From the NCBI GenBank assembly GCA_033002965.1, contig JAURVB010002168.1:36163-100162 (forward strand): a stretch of DNA of 64,000 nucleotides, in the 5' to 3' direction. This document shows positions 1 to 13,405 of this stretch, piece by piece; position 1 is the first letter of the stretch, and every line of letters begins with the position of its first letter. The notes beneath the pieces were generated by a model. It did no database searches. It saw only the letters and a list, made by a program, of their open reading frames with translations, and had not been told where the DNA came from. This DNA comes from Piper betle. Taxonomy: Eukaryota; Streptophyta; Magnoliopsida; Piperales; Piperaceae. A program made the position numbers and the translations under genes.

Positions 1-1797
1 ATGTAGAGTTGATTTGTGTCTGGGTCGTCGGGATTGGATGTTTGGGATGTGAAAACAGTGATTGTGTTGGGATGCAGTAACTGCTGTGGGCCAAAGTGTA
101 GGCTTCGTGTCGATCTATCACCTTCATCTTCACCCCTACCGGATTGGTCCCCTTCCGTGTCTCCTCACTTCTGACCTCAGCCCTAACACACGCAGAGCTT
201 CCTCATGGAACACTTCATACATTTATCAGCTAGGTTATCAAATATCAACACTTACTTTGGATTATTTTTTTCTTACCAGCTCTTGTAAATTTTAGACGGT
301 AATAAGTTGATATATCAACACTTCTTTTTCCTTTTGCTTGCAAGTTTTTCTTTGAATTTTGGATAAAAAAACATGCATGGAGGGGAAACAAAGATTATCA
401 TAATCTATTTGGAATAGCTCGATTATAGACAGGATAAGATGTTGTAAATAAGTCTTTGCTGAAGACATTACACAATGTGCGGCTTATGTAAAATGTAGCT
501 TCTTATTTTTTAGACTGACTGGATAAAAAGGTAGATTATGATAATTTGATTTTAAAAAAATCATGAATTTTAATCATGAAAGGTCCTATTTTTTATGTGA
601 GTTCGATTTTTGATAGCCATGTTGATAGGGCTTCCTGTTCAACCGCTAATTCTAGGTACACCTCAAACCTCACATCAGGGGATTTTTTTGCTGCAATTCA
701 TTGTGGGCTCGCATTTAATCTCTTGTTCTTCAGAAGCTTCTTGCATTGAAAAAAATATGAACTTAATATATAATCCAATATTATAATTATTTTTTAGGAT
801 CTATTTGGTTGGCATGAAAAGTAGTACACATGACATAAAAATTTAAAATAGTCAACTTAAGCAAAAGTAATAATATTTAATGTTTTGTTTATAAAAAGTA
901 TAATTAAGTTGATTAGTTTGTATTAAATATGATTGATCCAAGGAAGCATAAATAATTATGATTATCTTATATGGTGCACCTATGTGCTCTCCGATGAAAA
1001 ACAAAATTCTCCTTTTTTTACCTCAATAGATAAAAAAAAGATTATTTTTTTCTCATTGAAGAGAGCATGAGTGGGTCATATAATGGCGTAATGATAATTA
1101 ATTTCAACAGAAAAGACATTGAAAAAGTATTTATTTTACTTAAGAAGATATCGTATATATACTAATTTTAGTAAGCTGATCATTTAAAATTTTTATATAA
1201 TTTACATTTCTTTCACGGTACCTAAAAGTTGCCTTAAGGAACTTACAGAGTATGGTCATTTAAGTTTTTACTTGTAATAGAAGTCTTTATAGCTTTTAAA
1301 TTAGAAGAGCATTGTATGCAAATAATAAGTTCCTATAAGTGTTAATTAAAGTGCACTTTGTATAGTCAACTATTATGTATTTAACTTAACCATACTCACC
1401 ATGATTATTTGTTGTCCTTAATTTTATGTCTGAAGACTACGTGAGCCAACTCAACTTTTTAAATCCTAAACCCTAAAAACTTCTCAAATAAGACTCCTTA
1501 AAGTCGATTCCACTTCATACCTTCTCGAGCCAAACTTCATTTACTCATTTTATGCATCATAGTTAAAAGTTTTATATAAATTATGAGTCAATGTCAACTT
1601 AAAATTGACATTGAGTCGACCTTACCAAATCAAGTCTGAGTACTGAATATTTAAACTTAGAATCGACCTTGTGTCGACCTTGTCAAGTAGAGTATGAATC
1701 TCGATGTTTTACACTAGGCGGCCATCTTGGAATTGATACTAAGTTGCCTTGATGAGTTGAGTCTAACTTTCAAAATTTTAAACTATGCAATTGAGAG
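1..1797. other. Intergenic, no gene recognised
   Basis: AT-rich DNA with short open frames only. The 77-codon frame at 62-295 has no recognisable domain and could equally be untranslated sequence of a gene lying to the left. Nothing else is supportable here. Confidence 0.5.
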
Positions 1798-3640
1798 GAT
1801 GGGTTCAAATATCCGATATCCTTTAATTCGATCCATATGAGATCCATTTAGATTCGTGTTCGGATTTTTTGAATATATGATATATATGAAAATGTTCAGA
1901 TCGGATATGAGTATGGGGTGTCTTATAGTATTTGATTTGGCAGATTCAGATTAGATGCGATTATGGTAAACAAAATATATATAATCTTCAAATTCGGGTT
2001 TAGGTTTTTAGATTCTGATTGGATATGGATAAAACGATATTCAATCTTTTTCAGACCTGAATCCAATATTCGTCTTGGCTAGTTTATGATCAATATTTGT
2101 AGTACATGGGTCGTACAGATCCTGTATATGAAATAGGTCAGGTAGTATCTATGTGGTCAGCTATTCACTGCTCTCTCAAATTATTCGGCTATCTGTAGGA
2201 CTAAATTTTGGAATGCTTGTAATGGTTATGGAAGAGAAATTAGTTCAACTCGGTCATTGGAGCTACCAATTCCGGGGGTAAATACTTGTGGGAGATGGGA
2301 TCATTTCTGAAAATGCCCACCTCTAGGCCACCCCAATTAAGCAGCTCTTCATACTTTTATAGCTCTTGTTACGTCTCCACTATATATTGGGCCATATGTG
2401 GCCAATTTTTCTTTGTTTTTTTGGAAATTAATCATGAATTACTTCCTACATATCCACTTTGTTTATAGCTAAAGTAGGGATTATATATATATAGAGTTGT
2501 TATTAATAAATAAAACATAAAAAGAAGCACCATGTGAGAACCGGTAACGAGATACATCACGAAAATTGAAATTAACCCAAGTGTTATTTTACGAACAAGC
2601 ATACACCCACTCACAAAAGAGTGTGTCCTCGGCCAATGGGCCAAATTTAGGGAACAAAGAGAGCTAATTTTGGTTTGAGCATACTTTAAAAATTCGGAAT
2701 TTCAACTTCACTCCAAGTCAAGGCTAACTTAGAGGCACTTATAAAAAAAATGTTAATACTGCAAGCAAAATAAAATAAGTGTTAAGTGAGTTTATATTAT
2801 TTTATTGATTAAAACAAGAAATTACATGTTTATTTAATTAAAATATAAGAAAAATATGACAAACTACTTTTTTACTCCAAAACTCTCTGAACCGGCTCTC
2901 TACATGTCTTGATTCCATATGAATATCTCCAGATTGACATATTTTGTGATTGCTTCCCTAAGTTGAATTAAGTGCAAATCAATGCTTTAAGTAACATAAA
3001 TTATATATTTATCAATATTTATGAGTGTCAAGGAGAGCAATATATCATACTAACTCTATATTTATGTTTGTTTGTAGGATTGAAAAAATAGCACTTATGA
3101 CTCAGTATCAGCTTGCATTAGTAGTCATCGACCCCATTCTATAGCCTATCAGGCTAAGTTTGAGTTTTGAATTTTTAAACTATGGTTTTAATAATTTTAT
3201 TTAGGGATAAGTTCAGGTCAGATATGGATTGGATATGGCTATATCTATATCCGTATCCGATTCGAATTCAAAAATCCAAACCTGAATTTAACTTGAATCC
3301 GAAGATTACATCCATTTTATTTATCGCATCTCTATCCGATTTGAAACTGCAAAATTTGTGTTTGATTCAAATCTAACCCAATTGACAAAAATAATATAAA
3401 TAACATAAATTATAATATAAAATTCAAAAAATAATAAAACTATTATTTTAAATATTTTAAAATATAATTTTATTAAATGTCACCTTTTTGGATCTGCAAA
3501 TCTACATCTAATTCAAATATTTTTTAGATATGTTATACATCCAAAAAGTCCAAACCCAAAATCAATCTAAAATGGTTTTAGATCATATATAAATGAATTG
3601 GATTGGGATCGAATTCACAGATTAGATATCTGAACCCATC
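1798..3640. mobile_element. Probable non-autonomous DNA transposon with inverted ends
   Basis: The left end (GATGGGTTCAAATATC) matches the reverse complement of the right end (GATGGGTTCAGATATC), and the similarity continues inwards for about 40 bp. The subterminal parts (1900-2070 and 3200-3370) are rich in the inverted motif GGATATGG / CCATATCC, a style common in plant hAT-type elements. No transposase frame is present. I could not find a convincing 8-bp target duplication, so exact borders are uncertain, and the interval could be two related short elements instead of one. Confidence 0.45.
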
Positions 3641-3765
3641 TTTAGTTTCGACATTAAAATCATTTATAGAATTTGACTTTTTAATATATATAATAAAATC
3701 ATAACTTTTGAAATCAAAAGAAAATTTAAAAATTACAGATAATTAAAAATCGAGATAGATGAATT

Positions 3766-3810
<45 letters not shown>

Positions 3811-5500
3811 AACAATTAAATTAGGTCAAAATGAAAAATAATCAATCTTCAACATTCGTTGTGGAAAACAACCTATAAACGAAAAAGGGCTAACGCTGTT
3901 AGTAGGCAATGATGCTGCATCCGAAGGCCTGCAGTTCACATGCGAGGGGTCACACACAGGTTTCCCAAACTGGGTATGTGCCCGCTATACGAAAGTTCTT
4001 GAAGAGGAAAATGGAATGGGCTCCCACCTTATTGTCATGTGGAGGGTTCCCATCTTCAATCCCTTTGCGGGGGACCACTGCTTTTTGATTTATGGTTGAT
4101 GCCCATGGCCCCAACTTCTGTCTTGGTTTAGATCAAAGTTTTTAATACAATATCAATTTATCATAGTTTACAGATATATTTGGTTTAACATGATTGAATT
4201 ATGTTCATCCCGATTTTAAAATTATATATAAAAAATTTAATTAGGCACAAAAATTATTTTTTATAATTATTATTTACTTAGATGCATATTAGAATACAAT
4301 GATTTTTAAGGAAAGGACAAGTTTTTTTATAACCGATGGAGCAATGTGGTGTAGTTGGTCGGATCAGGTTATATTATTTGATACGATGTTGATTTAGATT
4401 CTTGTATTTGATGACCTACTATTTTATACCTTATGCATAACGTTATTTTGTGTTTAGATAAAAATAAATTTCATTTGTAGTGTGATTAAGTTTTACCCTA
4501 TTGTAAAATGTTTGGATAAAATTGATTAAATATCATTGTATTGATAAACTAAAATAATTTAGCTAAATAATTATTAATTTCATAAGTGAGAGATACCCCG
4601 TCACATAGATAACAGCAAGAGTTAACACCTGCCCTATTTTTTGGCTCAAGACCCGATTAAATTTACGTCCTAAAGGTTAGATGGATATTTTATAATTAGT
4701 GGATCTTAAAATCTACACACTTTAAATAATTTAATTCTCTCTTTTTTTTATCCGGGCCTTGTCCACGTGTATAATCAAGGTCCCGGGTTAGTTTTGATCC
4801 AATCCAAAATATAAATTATAAATCTAAATTATTTCTTTAAAATAGTTAACCTAAATTAAAGACCAAAAACACTTACACTGACTACAAGGATCTTATCTGA
4901 GCTGGTATGGACATGATTCACATGAAGCTAATATTTATGGGGGCTCTGAGATGTATGAAGCAGGTTCTCAATCTCCTAGCTGGTTTACTTTTTGTAAAAA
5001 GTGCTTCCAATTTTAAGTAATAACTGGGTTAGGGTCCATGGCCAATTCATATTACATCCAAACAAACAAATTAGCTCTTGAAATGCTGAAGATAAGAACT
5101 ATTAAACCATGAAATATGTACATCTCCAACATATGGGAATGACGCGTTCAATAACATGTGAGTGAGAAGTAAAAAATGAGGTACCATGTTATTGATGCTT
5201 TCGTCTAGCTTATGAATCATGAGCAATATTGATCAACGTCAGACTGGTCTAGTGGAGAACAACCAGCTTTTATTAATGGCTTCCTTCTTACCTTCCCATA
5301 ATAGATATATATTGATGATATAATGACAAAGCAAGTTGACCCTTGAGCAGCCTCTTTGCCCTGTTACTGCCATAGGAAATAATTTAAGTGGACCACTTAT
5401 ATCCCTTTCATTGTTCCTGGTTTACTTTACTACTCTCTGTTGAATTCATGTCAGGCCACCTCCAGTATCTTGACCAGCTCCATCTTCATTCCTCCCACTC
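3641..5500. other. Intergenic, no gene recognised
   Basis: AT-rich sequence without a credible coding region. It contains the AT microsatellite listed separately and a short GC-richer patch (3890-4090) that I cannot assign. Confidence 0.5.
3769..3808. repeat. (AT)n microsatellite
   Basis: An uninterrupted run of about 20 AT dinucleotides. Confidence 0.95.
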
Positions 5501-5509
5501 ATTTCTAGG

Positions 5510-5968
5510 TAGGGTGCCAAACGAGTCTAATATAATTCTAAATATGGTCGATCTAGACTCGTTTATCTTGAGCAGAGTCAAGTTTGAGTTGAACAAAAAA
5601 AAATTAGAGTTTTATTTATATATATTTTTATTATGTATAACTTGAGACAAAATTAATTATGAAAATTTAAATAGTTAAATTTCGATTCAATTTTACCCCG
5701 GGTAGTTTTTTGGGAACAAGATCCTTATATTTCATATAAAATCATCATTACAATATAATTATATTTTTTTTTACATTTTATCTTATGACTATATAAAAAA
5801 TACGTAAACTATTTTATCTAAAGTAAATTATTGAGCTTTAACTCAAGGCAAGCCAAACAGAAGTGTGCTCATGCTCATGTTTGCTTAATTTGAGGCGAAC
5901 TTTGATTCGAATGAATTCGAATCAAATATCGAGCGAGTATGAGTTCGGTTGATTTCTTTGCACCATAA
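5510..5968. mobile_element. hAT-like MITE
   Basis: The interval starts TAGGGTGCCAAACGAG and ends with the complement of TATGGTGCAAAG, giving imperfect terminal inverted repeats. Its interior has the ACTCG/CGAGT-type inverted motifs typical of plant hAT MITEs. The flanks TTTCTAGG and ATTCTAAG agree at 6 of 8 positions, as expected for a decayed 8-bp duplication. It has no coding capacity. The element at 57173 has the same style and a better duplication. Confidence 0.5.
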
Positions 5969-5976
5969 ATTCTAAG

Positions 5977-8246
5977 TATGATGATGTTTTCACACAATGA
6001 CCGGAAGTGTAAGATCCCAAAAATTAATTTTAAATCCTGTATTTAAGGGCAAGATCTATTATATTTTTTTTAGTGGGTGTGCAAAGAAATCTTCTATTGA
6101 GGTTAACAATTTTAAATAAATGAATTAGGTCTATCAATTTAATTTTTGCATGGATATTCTTAGGTTAAACTTAAAAAAAACTATATTGAATAATGGGTTG
6201 GACTAGATTGCCTACGCGATAGATTTGGGTTGAACCTTGGGACTTGAGCCTCGAGCCTTTAGCATTATATGGGCTAGTCTACTACTTGATAGATTTGGGT
6301 TGGCTACCTAATGGGCAAGCTAGTCGGGCTTATCTCCAATTTTTGTTAGTCTCAAATTTTCAATTTAGCTATATAATTAGATTGGTTAATTGGTTGGTGG
6401 ATTAAGTAATTGAGACAAATGACCTTATAATGTCTACATAAAATCTACGGTAATTTACCCTAAGTTTATTAGTGATCGTCCCATCTAAATTTGTAGAATG
6501 AATCATCAATCTATCAACTTACGTGAAATTTGAATCGGTGGAATGTTGGTGCAACACGTGGTGATTCTAAGTAATCAGCTAAAGTTAGTTTAGGGATTTT
6601 TAAATTTAATATCACTTTGAATTAGAAGGGTGGTTAGATAATGAAACCAATTTTGTCTATATAAATAAACAAAAGTCACATGATTTAAATTTGTGGTTAG
6701 ATTTAAAAACTACTAATATTCTTCTATTATCAACTCCTCTTACTAAGCACTGTTTTAAGCGCTATTTTAACAATCAGGTATTCTAATAGGACGCCTCTGT
6801 GATCAATCTTGGTCCTGAGCTCCTCGAAAACTTGTGAAACACAGTGCATGGTGTTGGGACCATGTTAACTGACCAATATATTATAGAGGACCAACTGTAT
6901 CTTAGAGGAACAAAATGAAAAAGAAAAGAGGGAAACAAAACTATTAGGTGGGTATTGGGAGTCCAAGACGCACACTCACAAAACATTTGTAAATTTTGAT
7001 TTGTTGGGTGATGATCCATCCATGTTCATATTTTGGAATTTTGATTAGGTTTGTTTGGTTGATGACATAAAAATTTGAGGTGGTTAACTTTATCAAAATA
7101 ATAACTAATATTTTTTAAAAATATTACATGCTCAATTTATTTTGTATTTGAAACCATAAATTTTCTCATTTGATTTCATATATGATACCTAATAAGATAA
7201 AATCTGATATATTATGATCTGTTTGATTGACATGAAAAAAATATAAAATATATAATTTTTATTTTATTATAATATAAATAAAGAGTTGGTTATAATGTAA
7301 ATTCAATTTTTTAATTTATATGCTATGAAATCTCTTCACAAAAATATTTCCACTTTTTTCTTGTATTATTTTATAAAAAATTTGTGGAAATGAAATGTCT
7401 AAGGGGGAAGCAAATATCCTGAGGTGGGAGGAGGTTTAGGTGGTGGGCATAACTACTAATAGGCTTTTTAGAAAACGTTGGTAATTACACAATGTAGACT
7501 TTATTTTGGGAACTTTTGTCAAATCTCATTCGACGGGGATGTGGCATCCTGTCAGGTGAGCGGCGAGAGATTTATGCTCATCGAAGGGGCTAGTCTCGGA
7601 AGTAAGTTGTATCTCAATATAAAATACTCTAAAAATAAATAATAATTTTTTATAAAAGATTCATGTTTTATCATATATTACCATATATAAGTTTGATTGA
7701 TTTTTAAATCTTTTGTGCCAACCAAAGGAGCCACAGTGGAGATGGATTATAAACGTTCAGCTTAATTATTCATGTTGAAAGATAACTTAGATCAATTTAT
7801 TTGCACTTGGTCTGGGTCTATATGGATACTATTAGACTCCACTTGGGTTTATATTATATTGTTGGTTAGACTGAACGAAGATTAATTAAATTCTCAGACA
7901 GGTAAAAAGAATTTTAAAGATATAATTGTCTAAAATAAGTTGATTGTAAGAGCTTATAAATTAATTTCACATTTAATATCTATTAGGATAATATATATAT
8001 TTATGACGACGAATTATACAACATACAATATTATTATTTCTTTATGACGAGGTGACCAAACAACACCCACCCATAATATGTGCACGAGTAATGCTCCGTG
8101 CACCACTAAATTTTTTGTCACTTTTCCCCACTGTGAGTATGATTTGTTTATTTAATCTGCCACCCATATCATGCATACATGTCAATCAAAATTAAGGCGG
8201 GGGAAAGCAGAGCAAACTTTGAAGGTTCATAAAGAATTTCCCTGTG
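5977..8246. other. Intergenic, no gene recognised
   Basis: AT-rich DNA. The minus-strand 78-codon frame at 6783-7019 shows no domain. The stretch ends at the target site of the Copia insertion. Confidence 0.5.
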
Positions 8247-8251
8247 TACAT

Positions 8252-8714
8252 TGTTGGAAAGTAGACATAAATATATACATGAATCAGGAATTGTATCATA
8301 TGTTATTATATAAGGTTGGCTAAATTAAATTAATCTACTAAAGTTAAGGGTTATGAGCCATAAATTAAAGTGTGGAATTTAATGAGAAAAGTGTGGAATT
8401 CAATGTGTAGATACCTTTTCATAAATTATCTTTCGTAATGGGTGGAATTGAATTTATAGAACTAAGGTTATAAATAAGGAGGTTATGGTCCCTGAATTCA
8501 TATCTGGTTTTCGTTCTGGTATCCCATTGTCCAGAACTTTGGTTTAGAAAACTAGTCTTGGATTTGGAAGATCCATAACTGAGAATTTAGGTTTTGAAAA
8601 CTCTTTCTGGATTCAGACTTTAGTGTCTTTATGGCTTCAGGTACGTTTCCGCTATTTCATTTATCTAGTTTAATTTACTCGATGATTTGATATGAAATCT
8701 AATAAAGTCTATCA
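8252..8714 (+). repeat. Copia 5' LTR
   Basis: Starts TGTTGG and ends CTATCA; it aligns without gaps with 13743-14205. It carries a TATAAATA-like stretch near 8470 and, at 8631-8640, an ATG followed directly by a strong splice donor (TCAG/GTACGT), relevant to gag initiation. Confidence 0.95.
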
Positions 8715-8715
8715 A

Positions 8716-8729
8716 GCGGTATCAGAGCC
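8716..8729 (+). promoter_or_regulatory. Copia primer binding site (initiator Met tRNA)
   Basis: GGTATCAGAGCC lies two to four bases after the LTR end and matches the plant initiator-methionine PBS consensus TGGTATCAGAGC. Confidence 0.9.
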
Positions 8730-9030
8730 ACCTTCATATCAAATTATTGAGACTTAGGTTTTATTTTATGAATTTTTGTGGGATTTAATCTCAAAATTTA
8801 GGTCCTCTTTTGGTAACATAACATGGTGAAAATAAAGTTACAAAAGGTTATAATTTTGGAAACTCCCACATAAAGATATTTTTTATTTTATAACCTTTTG
8901 GTTAAGTCATTATTAATATTTTAAAATTTATTAAGGACTACAATATGCTGCCAAAGTAGCCTCTTTTGTGGAAATTAATTTATTTTTTAAATATTAAGAC
9001 AGTTATGAGTATTTAATTCATGTGGATATT

Positions 9031-9560
9031 AATCGGCCAAAAGGAAGGTTAATGTTTGACAGAATTCTATATTCATATGTAGTAATAGGTATGGGAGAAT
9101 TATCAAGTGTCCATGTGGATGATAAATTGGCCAAAAGGAAAGTTTATTATTTGACAGAATTTATTGTTCATATTTTACTACACTAAAGACTTATTATTGT
9201 AATAAATATGGGATAATTATCAGGTTTCCATGTAGATAATAAATCGGCCAAAAAGAAGGTTTATTATTTGACAGGATTTATTGTTCATATTTTACTACAC
9301 TAAAGACTTATTATTGTAATAAATATGGGATAATTATCAGGTTTCCATGTGGATAATAAATCGGCCAAAAGGAAGGTTTTTATCTGACATGATTTATTAT
9401 CCATATTTGATTATGACATTAAAATAATAAATATGAGATAATTATTAGGTTTCCATGTGAATGATAAATCTGCCAAAAAGAAGGTTTATTATTTGACAGG
9501 ATTTATTATCTATATTTTATTATTGCACTAAGAGTACCATTTACAAATTGATATTTTTAT
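9031..9560 (+). repeat. Tandem array in the Copia leader
   Basis: Five units of about 93-118 bp start at about 9031, 9124, 9242, 9359 and 9467. Each begins AATCGGCCAAAAGGAAGG or a variant, followed by TTATTTGACAGRATTTATT. The third and fourth units are almost identical. The array sits inside the predicted leader intron. Confidence 0.9.
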
Positions 9561-10408
9561 CCAAAGACTAAATATTGATGTTGTGCTAGGTATCTATTAA
9601 AGGGATTAAAAAATTATTAATCTTATTGTGGGCATGTTGTTTTCTCTTCAGTTAATCAGTCTGCTTCTATAATTTCTGCCAACATAAACTCAGTGCCAAT
9701 GCTTAAAGATAACTTTAAGGATTGGAAAGAAAGCATAATGATTATTCTCAGCTGCATAGATCTTGACCTTGCATTAAGGACTGAACAGCCTGCTTCTCTT
9801 ACTGATAAAAGTTCCAATGAGGACAAACGGGACATTGAGAAATGGGAACGTTCAAATCGCATGAGTCTTATGATCATAAAACGGGGAATTCCAGAGACCT
9901 TCAGGGGCGATGTGTCTGAAAAGGTTACTACAGCCATTGAGTTACTTAAAGAAATTGAAAAGCGTTTTGTCAAAAATGATAAAGCTGAAACAAGTACGCT
10001 TTTGACGAACTTGATTTCAATGAAGTATAAAGGCAAAACAAGCATAAGGGAGTACATCTTAGAGATGTCTAACATTGCTTCAAAAGTAAAAGCACTAAAG
10101 TTAGAGCTATCTGAAGATTTGCTCGTGCATTTAATTTTAATTTCTCTTCCTGCACAATTCGGTCAATTCAAGGTCAGTTACAACTGTCAAAGGGATAAAT
10201 TGACTCTTAATGAGCTTATTTCTTATTGTGTGCAAGAAGAAGAAAGATTGAAACAAGAACAGGTTGAGAGTGCTCACTTGGCTAGTACCTATAAGGATAA
10301 AAATAAGAAAAAAAGAGGGCTAAGGATGCTGATAATAGGTCTCACACACAACAGCAAAAGAAAGAAAATCAAGTTTCTTGCTGTTTCTTTTGTGGTAAAC
10401 CTGGACAT

Positions 10409-13405
10409 ATGAAGAAGGAATGCACTAAGTATCACACCCGACGTGTAAAGAAAGGTTCATTTCTTAATTTTGTTTGTTCTGAGGTTAATCTAGTTTCAGT
10501 ACCAATACACACTTGGTGGCTAAATTCAGGTGCTACTACTCACATAAGTGTGTCAATGCAGGGTTGCCTGAGTTACAGAAAGCCAAATGATGCTGAAAGA
10601 TTCATCTATATGGGTGATGGCAAATCAGTAATAGTTGAAGCAATAGGGATTTTTAGATTATTATTAGAGACAGGATTTTATTTGGATTTGAAAGAGACAT
10701 ATGTAATACCATCTTTTAGACAAAATTTGGTTTCTATTTCTATATTGGACAAATCAAGTTACTCTTGTTCATTTAGAAATAATAAGTTTAGTCTTTTTCT
10801 AAATTCAAATATTGCAGGTACAGGGTCCTTGTCTTTTTATGATAATCTATATTTACTTGATATTATTGCACCTTTTAATGAAACCTTGTATGTGGAACTA
10901 TGTGGTACAAAAAAAATTAACCAATGAGAATTCTGCTTTACTATGGCATAAGCGTTTAGGACACATTTCTAAACAAAGAATTGTACAACTTATGTTAGAT
11001 GGAATTCTTGATTCTCTTAATTTTGCAGATTTTCAAATCTGTATTGGGTGCATTAAGGGAAAACAAACAAATATAAGGAGACTAGGTGCCAATAGATCTT
11101 CGAATCGTCCCGCAATACACATTGCCAGGTACTCCTAGTATGAATAGTATTGCTGAGAGACGAAACAGAACATTAAAGGACATGGTAAGAAGTATGATTG
11201 CTCATACTACTTTGCTTGATTCACTCTGGGGTGAGGCACTAAAGACAGCAGTATATCTTCTTAATAGAGTACCGACAAAAGCAACAGTTAAGACCCCTTT
11301 ATGAATTATGGACCGGAAAAGGCCCAGTATAATGCATTTAAGCATTTGGGGTTGTCCAGCTAAAGCAAGGCCTTATAGGCCGGATGAAAGGAAATTGGAC
11401 TCAAGAACAATAAGCAGTTATTTTGTTGGATACTATGATTGGTCAATAGGGTATAAGTTTTATGATCCCACCATTAAGTCATTCTTTGAGACGAGAAATG
11501 CCCAGTTTTTGAGGATGTTGGTTTGGAAGGGGAAATGAGGTTAGAGACTTTGTCTTTGAAGAAGAATCCGATTCTCTTCCCATAATTGTTCTTGATAAAA
11601 AATCAGGATCAGGATCATATTTCTAATGTAATTCAAGAAACAGTACTAGAATTACAAGACTTTGTCGAGAATCTCCCTACTCAAGTTATACCTGAAGGAC
11701 AAACTCAACAACCTCAAGAGTAAATGCCACTGAGGAGATCCACAAGAGAAAGGAGAAAAGTAATTTCAGATGATTATATTATCTTTCTCCAAGAACATGA
11801 GGATAACAATGAAATGGTTGATGATCCAATCAGCTTTCATCAAGTCATGAAGAGTTCTAATTCTCAAAAGTGGATTGATGCTATGAATGAAGAGATAAAG
11901 TCCATGAAAACTAATGACGTTTGGGATCTCGTCTTATTGCCTGAAGGTGGAAACCCATTGGTTGCAAATGGATATTTAAAACCAAGAGGGATTCAAAGGG
12001 TAATATAGAAAGATATAAGGCTCGTCTTGTTGCAAAGGGCTTTACTCAAAAGGAAGGCATTGATTATAATGAGACTTTCTCTCCAGTTTCATCGAAAGAC
12101 TCATTTAGAATAATTATGGCATTAGTGAAACATTTTGATCTTGAGTTACATCAGATGGATGTAAAGACTGCGTTTCTAAATGGTGACATTGATGAAATAA
12201 TTTATATGGTGCAACCAGAAAACTTTGTATTGGGAGATTCAAAGAAGATGGTTTGCAAATTAAAGAAATCCATCTATGGACTTAAGCAGGCTTCTCGTCA
12301 ATGGTATCACAAATTTCATCAAGTGATTCTCTCATTTAGTTTTGAGATGAATGTGATTGATGATTGTATATACCATAAGTTTAGTGGGAGTAAGTATATT
12401 TTCTTGGTTTTATATGTTGATGATATATTACTTGCGAGTAATAATATAGATTTTTTGCACGAAACCAAGAATCTTTTGTCAGAGAAATTTGAAATGAAAG
12501 ATCTTGGTAATGCTTCTTTTGTATTAGGAATTCAAATACATCGGAATCGCGATCGATGTATACTTGGATTATCACAAAAGACATATATAGAAAATGTGCT
12601 TAAAAGATTTGGCATGCAAAATTGTAAACCAGGAGATACCCCTATTTCTAAAGGAGACAAATTCAGTCTCAATCAATGCCCCAAAAATGATATAGAAGAA
12701 AAGGAAATGCAAAAGATTCCCTATGTTTCAGTAGTGGGAAGTCTTATGTATGTTCAAGTTTGTACGCGTCTAGATATTGTGTATATTGTTGGAATGTTGG
12801 GCAGATATCAAAGTAATCCAGGGTTGGATCACTGGATAGCAGCCAAAAGGGTCATGAGCTATCTTCAGAAAACAAAACATTACATGCTCACATATCGGAA
12901 ATCAGATCAACTTGAGATCACAGGATATTCTGATTCTGATTTTGCTGGATGTCAAGATAGTCGTCGATCCACTTCTTGCTATGTCTAACTACTAGCTGGC
13001 GGAGCTATTTCTTGGAAAAGTGCTAAGCAGACACTCATAGCTTCTTTCACTATGGCAGCTGAATTCATAGCTTGTTATGAGGCATCCAATTAGGGAATAT
13101 GGTTGCGGAATTTTGTCACAGGGCTGCGTATTGTTGATAATATTGAAAGACCACTTAAGATATTTTATGACAATCAGTCTGCAGTATCATATTCAAATAA
13201 CAACAAGAGCTCATCTAAATCAAAATATATAGAGATCAAGTTTCTTGTTGTGAAAGAAAGAGTTCAGAGTGGTAAAGTATCAATAGAACATATTGGAACA
13301 AACTCTATGGTTGCGGATCCGCTTACTAAAGGATTACTACCCAAGGTCTTTTATGAGCATGTTGCTCAGATGGGTATTGTATCATTCGATGATATGTTAC
13401 TTTAG
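10409..13405 (+). pseudogene. Copia pol remnant (integrase core deleted)
   Basis: In order I see a protease-like segment (WWLNSGATTHIS, 10513 on, with the catalytic D replaced by N), the GAG-pre-integrase motif (LLWHKRLGHIS), the C-terminal integrase part containing the catalytic-Glu region (MNSIAERRNRTLKDMVR), reverse transcriptase (12014-12700, LYVDDILLAS at 12409 on) and RNase H (12920-13360). The reading frame shifts several times, and RNase H carries in-frame stops at 12986-12988 and 13091-13093. About two thirds of the integrase core, with the first two catalytic aspartates, is missing at the 11095-11125 junction. The copy cannot encode a working integrase. Confidence 0.9.

Larger units (their letters stand above)
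8641..9651 (+). other. Predicted leader intron of the Copia element
   Basis: The LTR ATG at 8631 reads ATG GCT TCA G and is followed by a consensus donor (GTACGT, 8641). A pyrimidine-rich acceptor (TTTTCTCTTCAG) ends at 9651. Joining the two keeps the frame open into gag, supplying the start codon gag otherwise lacks: no in-frame ATG was found just upstream of 9699. The intron would remove the primer site and the whole tandem array, leaving a translatable mRNA, while unspliced RNA would serve as genome. This is inferred from splice signals and frame only. Confidence 0.55.
8631..10423 (+). pseudogene. Copia gag (frameshifted)
   Basis: Gag is the capsid/nucleocapsid protein packaging element RNA. 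The frame from 9652 to about 10310 encodes the UBN2-type gag domain, recognisable from the WKESIMIILSCIDLDLALR stretch, followed by the KNDKAETSTLLTNLISMKYK region. The CCHC zinc knuckle (C-X2-C-X4-H-X4-C, 10382-10423) is present but in another frame, so a frameshift lies within the A-rich run near 10300-10318. The start is probably ATG 8631 in the LTR joined by splicing. If unspliced, the first in-frame ATG is 9699, which would cut into the domain. Confidence 0.8.

Noticed and set aside
3890..4100. Candidate structured RNA or tRNA in a GC-richer patch
   Set aside because: No cloverleaf, A-box or B-box arrangement could be drawn.
9656..10075. 139-codon minus-strand frame
   Set aside because: It is antisense to the Copia gag domain, with no independent support.
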